Notes: a model not told the origin generated them from the sequence alone. A stretch of DNA of 64,000 nucleotides from Culturomica massiliensis (GCF_900091655.1 NZ_LT594621.1:310001-374000), one strand, 5' to 3'; positions 54,818-62,417 are shown, counted from the first letter of the stretch. Numbers and translations: made by a program.

Positions 54818-55414
54818 ATGGAAGATGTCTACAAAACGATAGAAACTCCGGCAGAGGGATTATACAAGGAGAAGGGCAGTAAATTTATCGCATTGGCTTA
54901 TCCCGTCCGTACAGAAGAAGCTGTAAAGGAAATCGTGGAGGAAATCAAAGTCAGGTATTACGATGCCCGCCACCACTGTTATGCGTACCGATTGGGTGTC
55001 GATAAGAAAAAATTCCGGGCGAATGACGACGGAGAGCCCTCTTCTACGGCGGGGAAACCCATTCTGGGGCAGATTCTTTCCTATGATCTGACAGATATCC
55101 TGATTGTTGTCGTGCGTTATTTCGGCGGAATAAAATTAGGGGTTTCCGGTTTGATCAATGCCTACCGGGCTGCTGCTGCCGATGCTATCGGTCATGCCCG
55201 GATCGTCGAGAAAACCGATGACGAGGTTTTTCGTATTAAATTCGACTATACCGTTATGAATGAAGTCATGCGGGTGGTAAAGGAAGAAGAACCGGAAGTC
55301 ATGTCCCGTGATTTCTCTATGGAATGCCGGATGACGTTATCTATCCGTAAACAGAATGCCTCCCGTTTGAGTTCCCGCTTACAGCAAATAGAATTCCTTA
55401 GTTTTGAAAATTGA
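54818..55414 (+). CDS. yigZ: YigZ/IMPACT family protein
   Basis: The 198-residue protein has the UPF0029 (Impact N-terminal) domain with YKTIETPAEGLYKEKGSKFIA, then VRYYDARHHCYAYRLG, DDGEPSSTAGKPILGQI and VVRYFGGIKLGVSGLINAYRAAAADAI. The C-terminal part is a DUF1949-type fold. Family members are linked to translation or stress but their exact role is uncertain. The 3' end overlaps the convergent tdk gene by 17 bases. Confidence 0.9.
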   Translation: MEDVYKTIETPAEGLYKEKGSKFIALAYPVRTEEAVKEIVEEIKVRYYDARHHCYAYRLGVDKKKFRANDDGEPSSTAGKPILGQILSYDLTDILIVVVRYFGGIKLGVSGLINAYRAAAADAIGHARIVEKTDDEVFRIKFDYTVMNEVMRVVKEEEPEVMSRDFSMECRMTLSIRKQNASRLSSRLQQIEFLSFEN

Positions 55415-56009
55415 GTTTTCCGGCTTCACTTTTCTGCTTCTGTTCCTCGTTTTTCGCTTTATTGAAACAATGTCTGCATAAAGGCTCGTAGGTGTCTTTT
55501 TCCCCCAGCATAACCAGCCGGTCGTTGGCTGTAAGGCGATGGGAATGCTGTGCGATGTTACCGCAATGTACACAGATGGCATGCACTTTGGTTACATATT
55601 CTGCAATAGCCATGAGTTGTGGCATCGGCCCGAAGGGTTTTCCCAGGAAATCCATATCCAATCCGGCTACGATGACCCGTATACCGCTGTCGGCCAGTTT
55701 TTGACAGACCGCCACAATGTTGGCGTCGAAAAACTGGGCTTCGTCTATTCCCACGACATCGACCTCTCCTGTGAGCAGTAAGATATTTCCGGAATTTTCC
55801 ACAGGGGTGGAGCGGATTGAATTGGCATCATGCGATACAACTTCCTCCTCCGAATACCGGATATCAATTTTCGGCTTGAAAATTTCCACCCGCTGTCGTG
55901 CAAATTGCGCCCGTTTCAGGCGCCGAATCAATTCTTCCGTCTTACCTGAAAACATTGATCCACAGATCACTTCTATCCATCCCGCTTTGCTGGCACTTTC
56001 CAAAAACAT
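55398..56009 (-). CDS. tdk: Thymidine kinase
   Basis: The 203-residue type II thymidine kinase has Walker A GSMFSGKTEELIRRL, a catalytic Glu in VVGIDEAQFFD, a lasso region with zinc Cys pairs (ICVHCGN and LCRHCFNKA), and the nucleoside-binding segment. It phosphorylates thymidine for salvage. It is convergent with yigZ and shares the last 17 bases. A minus-strand promoter (TATTTTTG at 56037-56044) lies upstream. Confidence 0.95.
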   Translation of the reverse strand: MFLESASKAGWIEVICGSMFSGKTEELIRRLKRAQFARQRVEIFKPKIDIRYSEEEVVSHDANSIRSTPVENSGNILLLTGEVDVVGIDEAQFFDANIVAVCQKLADSGIRVIVAGLDMDFLGKPFGPMPQLMAIAEYVTKVHAICVHCGNIAQHSHRLTANDRLVMLGEKDTYEPLCRHCFNKAKNEEQKQKSEAGKLNFQN

Positions 56010-56036
56010 CTTTTATTGAATTAATCTTATCCCCGG

Positions 56037-56068
56037 CAAAAATATAAAAATCCCCATATTCGGGCAAT
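56037..56068 (-). promoter_or_regulatory. Promoter of tdk
   Basis: TATTTTTG (56044-56037, minus strand) with an ATTG box 20 bp upstream (56068-56065) lies 27 bases before the tdk start. Confidence 0.45.
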
Positions 56069-56160
56069 GAAAAGAATTGATAAAATCCGTTTATTTATGA
56101 ACAGTTTTGTCGTCTGATATACTGTAAGATATAATAAAATGTAAAAAATTACAGATAAAA

Positions 56161-56192
56161 TTTGCATTTTCCGGATTTTCCCCCTATCTTTG
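56161..56192 (+). promoter_or_regulatory. Promoter of tRNA-Lys
   Basis: TTTG at 56161-56164 and TATCTTTG at 56185-56192 are spaced 20 bp apart, a full consensus match, ending 24 bases before the tRNA. Confidence 0.8.
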
Positions 56193-56215
56193 CACCCGCA
56201 ATTAGGCAAAAGACT

Positions 56216-56288
56216 GATTCGCTAGCTCAGTAGGTAGAGCACAACACTTTTAATGTTGGGGTCCTGGGTTCGAATCCCAGGCGGATCA
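56216..56288 (+). tRNA. tRNA-Lys (anticodon TTT)
   Basis: The 73-nt cloverleaf has acceptor GATTCGC/GCGGATC with one G-U, D arm GCTC/GAGC, anticodon stem CAACA/TGTTG with loop CTTTTAA, and T arm CTGGG/CCCAG. CCA is not encoded. An integrase gene starts about 290 bases downstream, so its 3' end is the likely attachment site of the element to the right. Confidence 0.95.
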
Positions 56289-56323
56289 CAAAAACCGTGT
56301 CAAAATCGGTCAATACTTATTGT

Positions 56324-56357
56324 AAAACCTGTAATATTAAGACATTACAGGTTTTTT
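56324..56357 (+). terminator. Terminator after tRNA-Lys
   Basis: AAAACCTGTAAT (56324-56335) pairs perfectly with ATTACAGGTTTT (56344-56355), followed by Ts. Confidence 0.8.
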
Positions 56358-56420
56358 TGTGTCTTTTGCCAAGCCGTCCCCGTCTTTGCATATTGACAAT
56401 TTAAGCCTAAAACGGTCACT

Positions 56421-56480
56421 TATCCGTCCACTATCCGTCCATGTACTTTTCGCCTTTTTTGCCTAAAATGGCGTGGACGG
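56421..56480. repeat. Candidate integrase arm-type repeats (CCGTCCA)
   Basis: TATCCGTCCA occurs at 56421-56430 and 56432-56441, an 11-bp period, and its core recurs inverted as TGGACGG at 56474-56480. The sites lie between the tRNA and the integrase gene, where tyrosine recombinases keep their arm-binding sites. Confidence 0.5.
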
Positions 56481-56581
56481 GAAGAAGACCACATGACTGC
56501 ATAACTCCCACATTGTCTAAGGGTTAAAACATCAAACATTCAGGATGTAAACGTATTTTTGTAACCTTTAAATGTAAAATT

Positions 56582-57922
56582 ATGGGAAGAAGCACAGACA
56601 ACGGAGTTACATTTTTTATTAACCGCCAAATGCTCGATACGGAAGGTAAAAGATCAATTCACGGAAACATCGTTATTAACGGAGATCGGAGAAAGTTCAG
56701 TACCGGCTTACGTATATCTGAAAAAATATGGGATGCTAAATGTAACCAAGCTAAAGGGCGCAGCCCGGAAGCACAAAGGATAAATATTTCATTAATAAAG
56801 ATCAGGGAGATTATTGAAAATTTAAAAACTGATTTATTATTAAAAGACGGTTTTATATCTGCTATTACCGTTCGGGATGCTTATGTCGAACTCAGCAAAA
56901 CGCCTGAAAAGAGAGCTAAGGAAGAAGCTATAAAAAAAGTAAAAGAAGAAGAGGAACGGAGAAAAATCGAAGAAGAACGGGAACGCAAGGAATTGGAAGA
57001 AATCGGAATAACTTTATTAGAATATTTCGACACATACATAGACTCTCGGAGAAAGGAAGTAGAAGCGGGAGAATTAACGCATGTAACCTACGGTCGTTAT
57101 CTATGCACCCGTAACCGTTTAATTTTATTTATGCTGGAGGAATACGGGGATTGGGCTATACCCATAAAAAAAGTTGATATATTCTTTATCAAGAATTTTC
57201 AAATGTTCATGCTTAAAAATTTTCCTTGCCAGCATAATGCCGCAATGAAGAATATACAAAAATTATGTACTATCATAAACTTAGCTTTCAATATGGGAAT
57301 CATCCCAACCAATCCGGCAAGTTTATTCCGAATCCACTTTGAAGAAACAGAAAGAGATCGGTTAGATGAAGAAGAATTATGCAGATTATATGAATATCCT
57401 TTTGCATCCGAAACTTTGAGCCGCGTCCGGGATAGTTACATCATGGCATGTTACACCGGATTAAGCTACATTGATGCCAGCAGCTTTGAGCAAAAGGACT
57501 TACAGAAATACATCGACGGTAATCAATACATTATAAAAAAACGTGCAAAAACTTTAGAAAACTTTAAGGTCTTATTATTAGATGTACCTACAGAAATTAT
57601 TGACAAATATAAAGGCAAATTGCCAGACGGTCAATTATTTCCAATGATAAGTAATCAAAACACGAACCGCTTTCTGAAAGAAATAGCCCAAATCGTCGGG
57701 ATAAATAAAAAACTGACCTATCACACCGCCCGTCATACTTTTGCCACTACAATTTGTCTGACAAATGGCGTACCACTTGAAACCGTACAGAAACTTTTAG
57801 GGCATAAATCTATCCGCACGACACAGATATATGCAAAAATCGTCGATAAAAAGCTAACCGAAGATATGAATATGCTGTCGGAACGTCTGCGAGATAAACA
57901 ACGAATTTCAATCGCCATATGA
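56582..57922 (+). CDS. Tyrosine recombinase / integrase (IntDOT-like)
   Basis: The 446-residue protein has an N-terminal arm-binding region (VTFFINRQMLDTEGKRSIHGNI), a charged coiled-coil stretch, a SAM-like core-binding domain (LLEYFDTYIDSRRKEVEAGE to MGIIPTNPAS), and a catalytic domain with HTARH (His381, Arg384), LGHKS (His408) and catalytic Tyr417. At the Arg I position the sequence is TGLSYID, with Ser295. IntDOT of CTnDOT is known to lack this Arg too, so activity is plausible. It likely integrates this element at tRNA-Lys. A TATTTTTG -7-like box lies 20 bases before the start. Confidence 0.93.
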   Translation: MGRSTDNGVTFFINRQMLDTEGKRSIHGNIVINGDRRKFSTGLRISEKIWDAKCNQAKGRSPEAQRINISLIKIREIIENLKTDLLLKDGFISAITVRDAYVELSKTPEKRAKEEAIKKVKEEEERRKIEEERERKELEEIGITLLEYFDTYIDSRRKEVEAGELTHVTYGRYLCTRNRLILFMLEEYGDWAIPIKKVDIFFIKNFQMFMLKNFPCQHNAAMKNIQKLCTIINLAFNMGIIPTNPASLFRIHFEETERDRLDEEELCRLYEYPFASETLSRVRDSYIMACYTGLSYIDASSFEQKDLQKYIDGNQYIIKKRAKTLENFKVLLLDVPTEIIDKYKGKLPDGQLFPMISNQNTNRFLKEIAQIVGINKKLTYHTARHTFATTICLTNGVPLETVQKLLGHKSIRTTQIYAKIVDKKLTEDMNMLSERLRDKQRISIAI

Positions 57923-57925
57923 AAT

Positions 57926-57950
57926 AAGGGAGTTTAAAACTCCCTTTTAA
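57926..57950 (+). terminator. Terminator after the integrase gene
   Basis: AAGGGAGT (57926-57933) pairs with ACTCCCTT (57939-57946), followed by TTAA, 4 bases after the stop. Confidence 0.75.
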
Positions 57951-58042
57951 ATTTTAACCCATAAACTTATAAGTATTCATAAACTATCTTATAATTAACA
58001 CTTTAACAATGTAGTAGCTTTTTTAATTGCTAATTTTGCAAT

Positions 58043-58495
58043 ATGGAAAAGCATGTGGTGATTGAATTATTTTCTGCTGACGTAACAACTGAATTAAAAC
58101 TAAACTTTGCGGAGGGGGGTATCTTTGCCGGGTTTCCAAGCCCTGCACAAGATTATATGGAATTATCCATTGATCTAAACACCGAATTAATAAAACATCA
58201 TGCGTCTACTTTCTTTGGGAGGGTACGGGGTAATTCCTTGTGTGATGCAGGGGTTGAGGAAGGAGATATACTTGTCATCGACAAATCCCTGCAACCGTCT
58301 GATGGCGATATGGTAGTCGCGTTTATAGACGGTGAATTTACGTTGAAATTTATTCATTTTGAATCAAACAATCCCGCTCCCGATAAAATATGGCTAATGC
58401 CTGCTAATGACGCTTACCAGCCTATCATGGTCACACCGGATAATGAATTTTTGGTTTGGGGCGTTGTCACATACACAATTAAGAAAAGGAAATAA
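58043..58495 (+). CDS. umuD: UmuD-like S24 peptidase
   Basis: The 150-residue protein has the UmuD self-cleavage site (IFAG, then FPSPAQDYME, cut expected at Ala29-Gly30), catalytic Ser65 in RGNSLCDAGV and catalytic Lys102 in EFTLKFI. After cleavage the C-terminal part activates the polymerase encoded 2 bases downstream. A TAATTTTG at 58031-58038 matches a -7 box, which would place the transcription start at about the start codon. No LexA-type SOS box was recognised. Confidence 0.9.
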   Translation: MEKHVVIELFSADVTTELKLNFAEGGIFAGFPSPAQDYMELSIDLNTELIKHHASTFFGRVRGNSLCDAGVEEGDILVIDKSLQPSDGDMVVAFIDGEFTLKFIHFESNNPAPDKIWLMPANDAYQPIMVTPDNEFLVWGVVTYTIKKRK

Positions 58496-58497
58496 AA

Positions 58498-59745
58498 ATG
58501 TTCGGTCTGGTCGATTGTAATAACTTCTTTGTTAGTTGTGAGCGAGTATTTCGTCCTGATCTTAACGGAAAGCCTGTTATCGTTCTTAGCAATAATGACG
58601 GATGTGTGATAGCACGTTCGCAAGAAGCTAAAGCTATCGGTATTGCAATGGGTGATCCATACTTTAAATTAGAAGGCAAAGATAATATTATAGCGTTTTC
58701 TTCAAATCAAACCTTATATGGTGATATGTCCCAGCGGGTAATGAATACATTGCAAAATTTTGTCCCAAAAATTGAAATTTATTCCATAGACGAAGCTTTT
58801 TTAGACCTCTCAATAGTTCCTGATACAGAGGTGGTAAATTTCGCTCAAAACCTTACAAAATTTGTTCGTAGATCAACGGGGATTCCTGTCAGCCTGGGAA
58901 TTGCTCCAACAAAGACGTTGGCTAAAATGGCATCAAAATACGCCAAAAAATACAAAGGTTACCGGGGGGTATGTATGATCGATACGCCGGAAAAAAGGGA
59001 AAAAGCACTAAAATTATTCCCGGTCAGTGATATTTGGGGAATTGGCGACAAATACGGGCAACTTCTAAATTATCATGGGGTAAAAACAGCTTATGATTTT
59101 ATTCGTAAACGTGAAAGTTGGGTACGTTGCTATATGAAAGTGGTCGGCGTTCGCACATGGCAAGAATTGCAGGGTGAACCTTGTTTTGAGTTTGAGCTTC
59201 CGTCAAATAAAAAAAGTATTTGTACGTCCCGGTCATTTGCAGAAATGCTTACAGATTACTCTGATATACGGGTTGCCGTTTCAAACTTCGCGGCAGCATG
59301 CTCCCGTAAACTCCGGGAACAAAATACAGCCGCAGGAACTTTAACAGTTTTTCTACTTACAAACCGTTTCCGCCCCGATTTGCCTCAATATTATCAAATA
59401 AAATCTATTCAGCTTCCTGTCGCTACTAATGCCGCATCAGAATTAATAACGGTAGCCCGTCAAGTGTTGGAACTAATTTATTTTAAAGGGTATCAATACA
59501 AAAAAGCAGGCGTAATAGTTTCCGGTATCGTTCCCGCAAAAGAAATACAGGGTAATCTATTTGATAAGATTGATCGCAATAAGCAAAAGCGACTATTTCA
59601 GGTTCTTGACGCAATTAACAAAAAAAACGGTGCTAACACTTTACGCATGGCAGCGCAGGGAAACGGGAAAAAATGGCAATTGAAAAACGAATATATTTCC
59701 CGGCGGTACACTACAAATTTAGACGATATTATTGAGATACGGTAA
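58498..59745 (+). CDS. umuC: UmuC-like Y-family DNA polymerase
   Basis: The 415-residue protein begins FGLVDCNNFFVSCERVF, with metal-binding Asp and Y-family steric-gate region, and has YSIDEAFLDLS (catalytic Asp-Glu), helix-hairpin-helix thumb residues, and a UmuC C-terminal domain with a DUF4113-like end (KNGANTLRMAAQG). It performs error-prone translesion synthesis. Together with umuD it makes a complete pol V operon, here on an integrative element, as often seen on mobile elements. Confidence 0.93.
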   Translation: MFGLVDCNNFFVSCERVFRPDLNGKPVIVLSNNDGCVIARSQEAKAIGIAMGDPYFKLEGKDNIIAFSSNQTLYGDMSQRVMNTLQNFVPKIEIYSIDEAFLDLSIVPDTEVVNFAQNLTKFVRRSTGIPVSLGIAPTKTLAKMASKYAKKYKGYRGVCMIDTPEKREKALKLFPVSDIWGIGDKYGQLLNYHGVKTAYDFIRKRESWVRCYMKVVGVRTWQELQGEPCFEFELPSNKKSICTSRSFAEMLTDYSDIRVAVSNFAAACSRKLREQNTAAGTLTVFLLTNRFRPDLPQYYQIKSIQLPVATNAASELITVARQVLELIYFKGYQYKKAGVIVSGIVPAKEIQGNLFDKIDRNKQKRLFQVLDAINKKNGANTLRMAAQGNGKKWQLKNEYISRRYTTNLDDIIEIR

Positions 59746-60204
59746 TCGTCTGCGAAAAAGGGGGGATGCTGTAAAAGCACCCCCGATGTATCCCAAGTCA
59801 CACAAACGCCATGTTGTGTATTCAATTAAAAAAGAAATGCCCGGTAACTATTTCTAATTCCGGGCTATTTCCCGGTTTAAATTCTACGCATAATTCACTT
59901 ATTTAAACCTATGATCGCTAACATGCAACTCTTATAAAATAGGGACAGGTAGCAGTCCCGTCCCTATACCTATGCCGTTATTTGCTCCGCTAATCTATAA
60001 GCAGCGTAATGTCTGGGGTATTTGTGTATGCTACCGTTTCCGGCTTGTCTTTTCTGAAAAACATTACAACAAAAAACACATAGGATAACTTAAAAAACAA
60101 AGAACTTAAAAAAGAGATAGCCTAAAACAAGCAATCTTTCAGATTATAACCTTTTTATGGCTACCTCTAATCGTGAGAAAACCTGTGTTATATTTTAATG
60201 AAGT
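59746..60204. other. Gap after umuC with several hairpins, no gene seen
   Basis: Hairpins at 59761-59784 (GGGGG-A-TGCT / AGCA-CCCCC), 59839-59865 (GCCCGG / CCGGGC) and 59939-59967 (ATAGGGAC / GTCCCTAT, 8 bp perfect) follow umuC. The first two could end transcription. No coding frame with a credible start was found. Confidence 0.4.
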
Positions 60205-60312
60205 CCCGGCTATGATCGTTCCGACAAGGATAGAAGAATAGGGTGGGACTTACAGCTTACTGTACGGCAGGTACTGGAATACCTTCGGAACAACAAGACA
60301 CGCCCACCCTAA
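60205..60312 (+). ncRNA. Candidate structured RNA 1 with pseudoknot potential
   Basis: A perfect 9-bp stem, TAGGGTGGG (60239-60247) with CCCACCCTA (60303-60311), encloses two 5-bp hairpins: TACAG/CTGTA (60251-60264) and AGGTA/TACCT (60269-60284). A 7-nt strand outside the stem, GTTCCGA (60218-60224), pairs perfectly with TCGGAAC (60285-60291) inside it, giving a pseudoknot. No reading frame runs through with good codon sense. Strand is uncertain and no known RNA family was recognised. Confidence 0.45.
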
Positions 60313-60433
60313 ACTTATGATAATTTTGCAAATATACGAAGTTTAGATGTGAGCGTTGCACTTATTGTTATCTTCCGAATTAAAATTTCCAGTTTTGCCG
60401 TAGATAACAAGCTTACAACGCTCCAATATTTCA

Positions 60434-60463
60434 AAATATACAGCACTCTTTTGCTGTATATTT
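60434..60463. promoter_or_regulatory. 12-bp inverted repeat upstream of the first XRE gene (putative operator)
   Basis: AAATATACAGCA (60434-60445) and TGCTGTATATTT (60452-60463) are perfect inverted copies 6 bp apart, 43 bp before the XRE start. The size and symmetry fit a dimeric HTH repressor site. A second overlapping repeat, TTTGCTG (60450-60456) / CAGCAAA (60467-60473), is also present. Confidence 0.55.
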
Positions 60464-60505
60464 ACTCAGCAAAGAAATATAAAAAAATAGATAAATCCTA
60501 ATTTT

Positions 60506-60691
60506 ATGCTGCTAAAATTCAACACATCCCAAGCCGAACTTTCTGATAAATTAGGCGCATCGAACGGCTTTGTTGGGCAAATTGAAAGTAAAAAGTGTCC
60601 CCAGAAATATAACCTTTTACATTTAAACGCACTTGCTAAAATTTTTGACTGTTCAATACGTGACTTTTTCCCGGAAAAGTACCTTGATTAA
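60506..60691 (+). CDS. Small XRE-type HTH protein, N-terminally short
   Basis: The 61-residue frame encodes most of a helix-turn-helix domain: SQAELSDKLGASNGFVGQIESKK, then YNLLHLNALAKIFDCSIRDFFPE. Compared with the related proteins at 60987 and 62081 it lacks most of helix 1, so it may be a shortened copy or a fragment. The end (SIRDFFPEKYLD) is clearly paralogous to the others (RITDFFPDPF, SLSDLLPSPF). A perfect 12-bp palindrome lies just upstream and a 10-bp hairpin just downstream. Confidence 0.6.
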   Translation: MLLKFNTSQAELSDKLGASNGFVGQIESKKCPQKYNLLHLNALAKIFDCSIRDFFPEKYLD

Positions 60692-60704
60692 TTCTTTAAT
60701 TCTA

Positions 60705-60735
60705 ATCAAACTTCAAATTATAGTAGAAGTTTGAT
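60705..60735 (+). terminator. Perfect 10-bp hairpin after the first XRE gene
   Basis: ATCAAACTTC (60705-60714) pairs with GAAGTTTGAT (60726-60735), 11-nt loop, 14 bases after the stop. No strong T run follows, so it could be a processing or binding site instead. Confidence 0.45.
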
Positions 60736-60917
60736 AGTGTGTGATTTTTCCTTTGGTGGCGGACGTGGTTTTAAGGTTAGACAATTGATTGTCCTTGTGG
60801 TACTTGGCGATTCATTCGGTACTCGCGCACCCTCTCTGTGGCAGTTTGTCCTATTCATACTTTTATTTGGTTTTGGTAGTCCTTTGTTTTTATTTCACTT
60901 ATAATTCAATTCTCTTT

Positions 60918-60997
60918 CCGACGTCATGTCGTCGGAGTCCTGATTTAAATTATTATTCCTTTACTGTCAGAATAATAAAAAAAATTATGTGGACTCC
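60918..60997 (+). promoter_or_regulatory. Structured leader that can pair with the start region of the second XRE gene
   Basis: CCGACG/CGTCGG (60918-60935) and TTATTATTC/GAATAATAA (60950-60978) form hairpins. GGAGTCC (60934-60940) is fully complementary to GGACTCC (60991-60997), which covers codons 2-4 of the XRE gene. The first hairpin and the long-range pairing share bases 60934-60935, so they partly exclude each other, as in a translational switch. Confidence 0.4.
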
Positions 60998-61262
60998 TTT
61001 GGACGAATATATTGCAACGGCTTTAGTAAAAATAATGAAAGAGAAAAATGTTACTGCGTCTGAATTGTCTTTGCGTATTGGTCGTAACTCTGATTTTATC
61101 TCTCATTCATTAAGTCGCACAGATAGTAACAGGCAAAAACTTAATATCTATCAATTAAATTCAATAGCACAAGCCTTAGATTGTTCACTTTCTGATTTAT
61201 TACCCTCTCCATTTCTTGATTATGATGAAATAAAGTATAATTGGAGATTGAATAATGAATAA
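60987..61262 (+). CDS. Small XRE-type HTH protein
   Basis: From the Met at 60987 (MWTPLDEYIATALVKIMKEKN) this is a 91-residue protein with a complete HTH: TASELSLRIGRNSDFISHSLSR then LNIYQLNSIAQALDCSLSDLLPSP. The frame is open further upstream, but that part encodes no recognisable sequence and crosses the structured leader. It belongs to the same paralogous set as the genes at 60506 and 62081. Role: likely a DNA-binding regulator of element functions. Confidence 0.65.
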   Translation: MWTPLDEYIATALVKIMKEKNVTASELSLRIGRNSDFISHSLSRTDSNRQKLNIYQLNSIAQALDCSLSDLLPSPFLDYDEIKYNWRLNNE

Positions 61263-61299
61263 GTAATATTCTATTTCATAAATTTGTATAATTAATATA

Positions 61300-61470
61300 A
61301 GGGCGAAAAGAAACGGTTCCGCCTGACCCGTTGCATTTCACCCAGAAGGCAGTAGGTGCATTAACACTCCACACGGGGGGCGAAACCGCTGTATGAAGTG
61401 TAACAAGCATAAACCATGCTTGGCACAACTTGGCAGGTTTAACCCGCCTTCTGGTAATGAAATGCGTAAC
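61300..61470. ncRNA. Candidate structured RNA 2 with long imperfect stem and pseudoknot potential
   Basis: Arms at 61330-61350 and 61446-61470 pair over GTT/AAC, CATTTCA/TGAAATG and CAGAAGGC/GCCTTCTG. Inside are CAAGCAT/ATGCTTG around AAACC (61403-61421) and GGCAGG/CCCGCC. An outside strand CGGTTCCGCC (61314-61323) pairs 9 of 10 positions with GGCGAAACCG (61379-61388) inside the loop, a pseudoknot layout. A 72-codon minus-strand frame crosses the region but looks like a shadow of the structure. An inverted-repeat mobile element (MITE) is the main alternative. Confidence 0.45.
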
Positions 61471-62080
61471 AAATATATGAATTTTCTCTAACATATCAAA
61501 TTGAATTTCGAGTTAGTTACATGTAAAATCAACTTTGATAAATAAGTTGTTTTTCTGTATTTTCTGTTGTTTCATCGATCCATATAGAGAATTTTATAAA
61601 TCGAAATATAAACCGAAAGGAAAAAAGTCAAATAACTTAAATCTTGTAACTGATCAACCTGTTTCATATTGTTTGGCGTTTATAATAATTAAAACGAGGC
61701 GTGAACTGTTTTACTATCCACCATCAAGGTATCGCCAAACACCCTTTTCACAAATAGATCACAATCCACGCCCTTTTAGACGAGAGTTAAAGTATAAGAT
61801 TTTGATAATTAATAAGTTTTGTAAACTTTTAATGAGAAGGTTAAAATTTAAACTTATACTATTTTTATATTCACTTTTGCGCTATTTTTTCATATTTGGC
61901 AAATTTTATTCACAGCAAATTCCTTTTGCAATCTACAATATTTTTTTAATGGTTTTAGTATTTATATTCTTAGACCTCTCTTTATTACAACAAAGGTAGT
62001 TAATATTATCGAATACTGTTTAATTACTCACCAAATTACCAAAATAAACATGTCACTTTTACGTACACTTTATAGGTTAT
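61471..62080. other. AT-rich gap between structured block 2 and the third XRE gene
   Basis: An open frame at 61535-61999 begins only with TTG and gives a basic, Phe- and Leu-rich peptide without recognisable motifs. I see no other feature here. Confidence 0.3.
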
Positions 62081-62389
62081 ATGAAGAAGAGGGTGACAGA
62101 AATAGAAAGATATGTAATTGATGCGGTTAGAAAAAGACGGCTTGAGATTGGTGTAAGCCAAAAAGAACTGTCTATGCGTATCAATGTCGATGTTGCTTAT
62201 GTCGGGCACGTCGAAAGCATAAACAGCATTGAAAAATATAACCTGAATCAGCTTAATGAGATTGCCAAAGCATTAGAATGCCGTATCACAGACTTTTTCC
62301 CTGATCCATTCGTCGATATGGATTGTATAGAAGAATATAATCGGTTACATCCAAACAAACATAGAAACACAACACGGCGCAAACTATGA
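62081..62389 (+). CDS. XRE-type HTH protein
   Basis: The 102-residue protein has a complete HTH: VIDAVRKRRLEIGVSQKELSMRINVDVAYVGHVES, followed by YNLNQLNEIAKALECRITDFFPDPF. It is the longest and most complete of three paralogues on this element. Such proteins commonly act as repressors of ICE, phage or defence operons. A terminator hairpin begins 3 bases after its stop. Confidence 0.8.
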   Translation: MKKRVTEIERYVIDAVRKRRLEIGVSQKELSMRINVDVAYVGHVESINSIEKYNLNQLNEIAKALECRITDFFPDPFVDMDCIEEYNRLHPNKHRNTTRRKL

Positions 62390-62392
62390 AAG

Positions 62393-62417
62393 AAACACTC
62401 GCAAAGAGTGTTTTTTT
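62393..62417 (+). terminator. Terminator after the third XRE gene
   Basis: AAACACTC (62393-62400) pairs with GAGTGTTT (62406-62413), 5-nt loop, followed by more Ts. It directly follows the XRE stop codon at 62387-62389. Confidence 0.8.

Noticed and set aside
56421..56480. CRISPR-like repeats near tRNA-Lys
   Set aside because: Only two 10-bp direct copies and one inverted core are present, with no spacers; integrase arm sites fit better.
61276..61494. 72-codon minus-strand frame across structured block 2
   Set aside because: It follows the inverted-repeat structure exactly and has no protein-like features; the nucleic-acid structure explains it better.
61535..61999. 154-codon open frame in the element
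   Set aside because: It starts only with TTG, is rich in Phe, Leu, Lys and Arg as expected from AT-rich spacer DNA, and shows no motif or family likeness.
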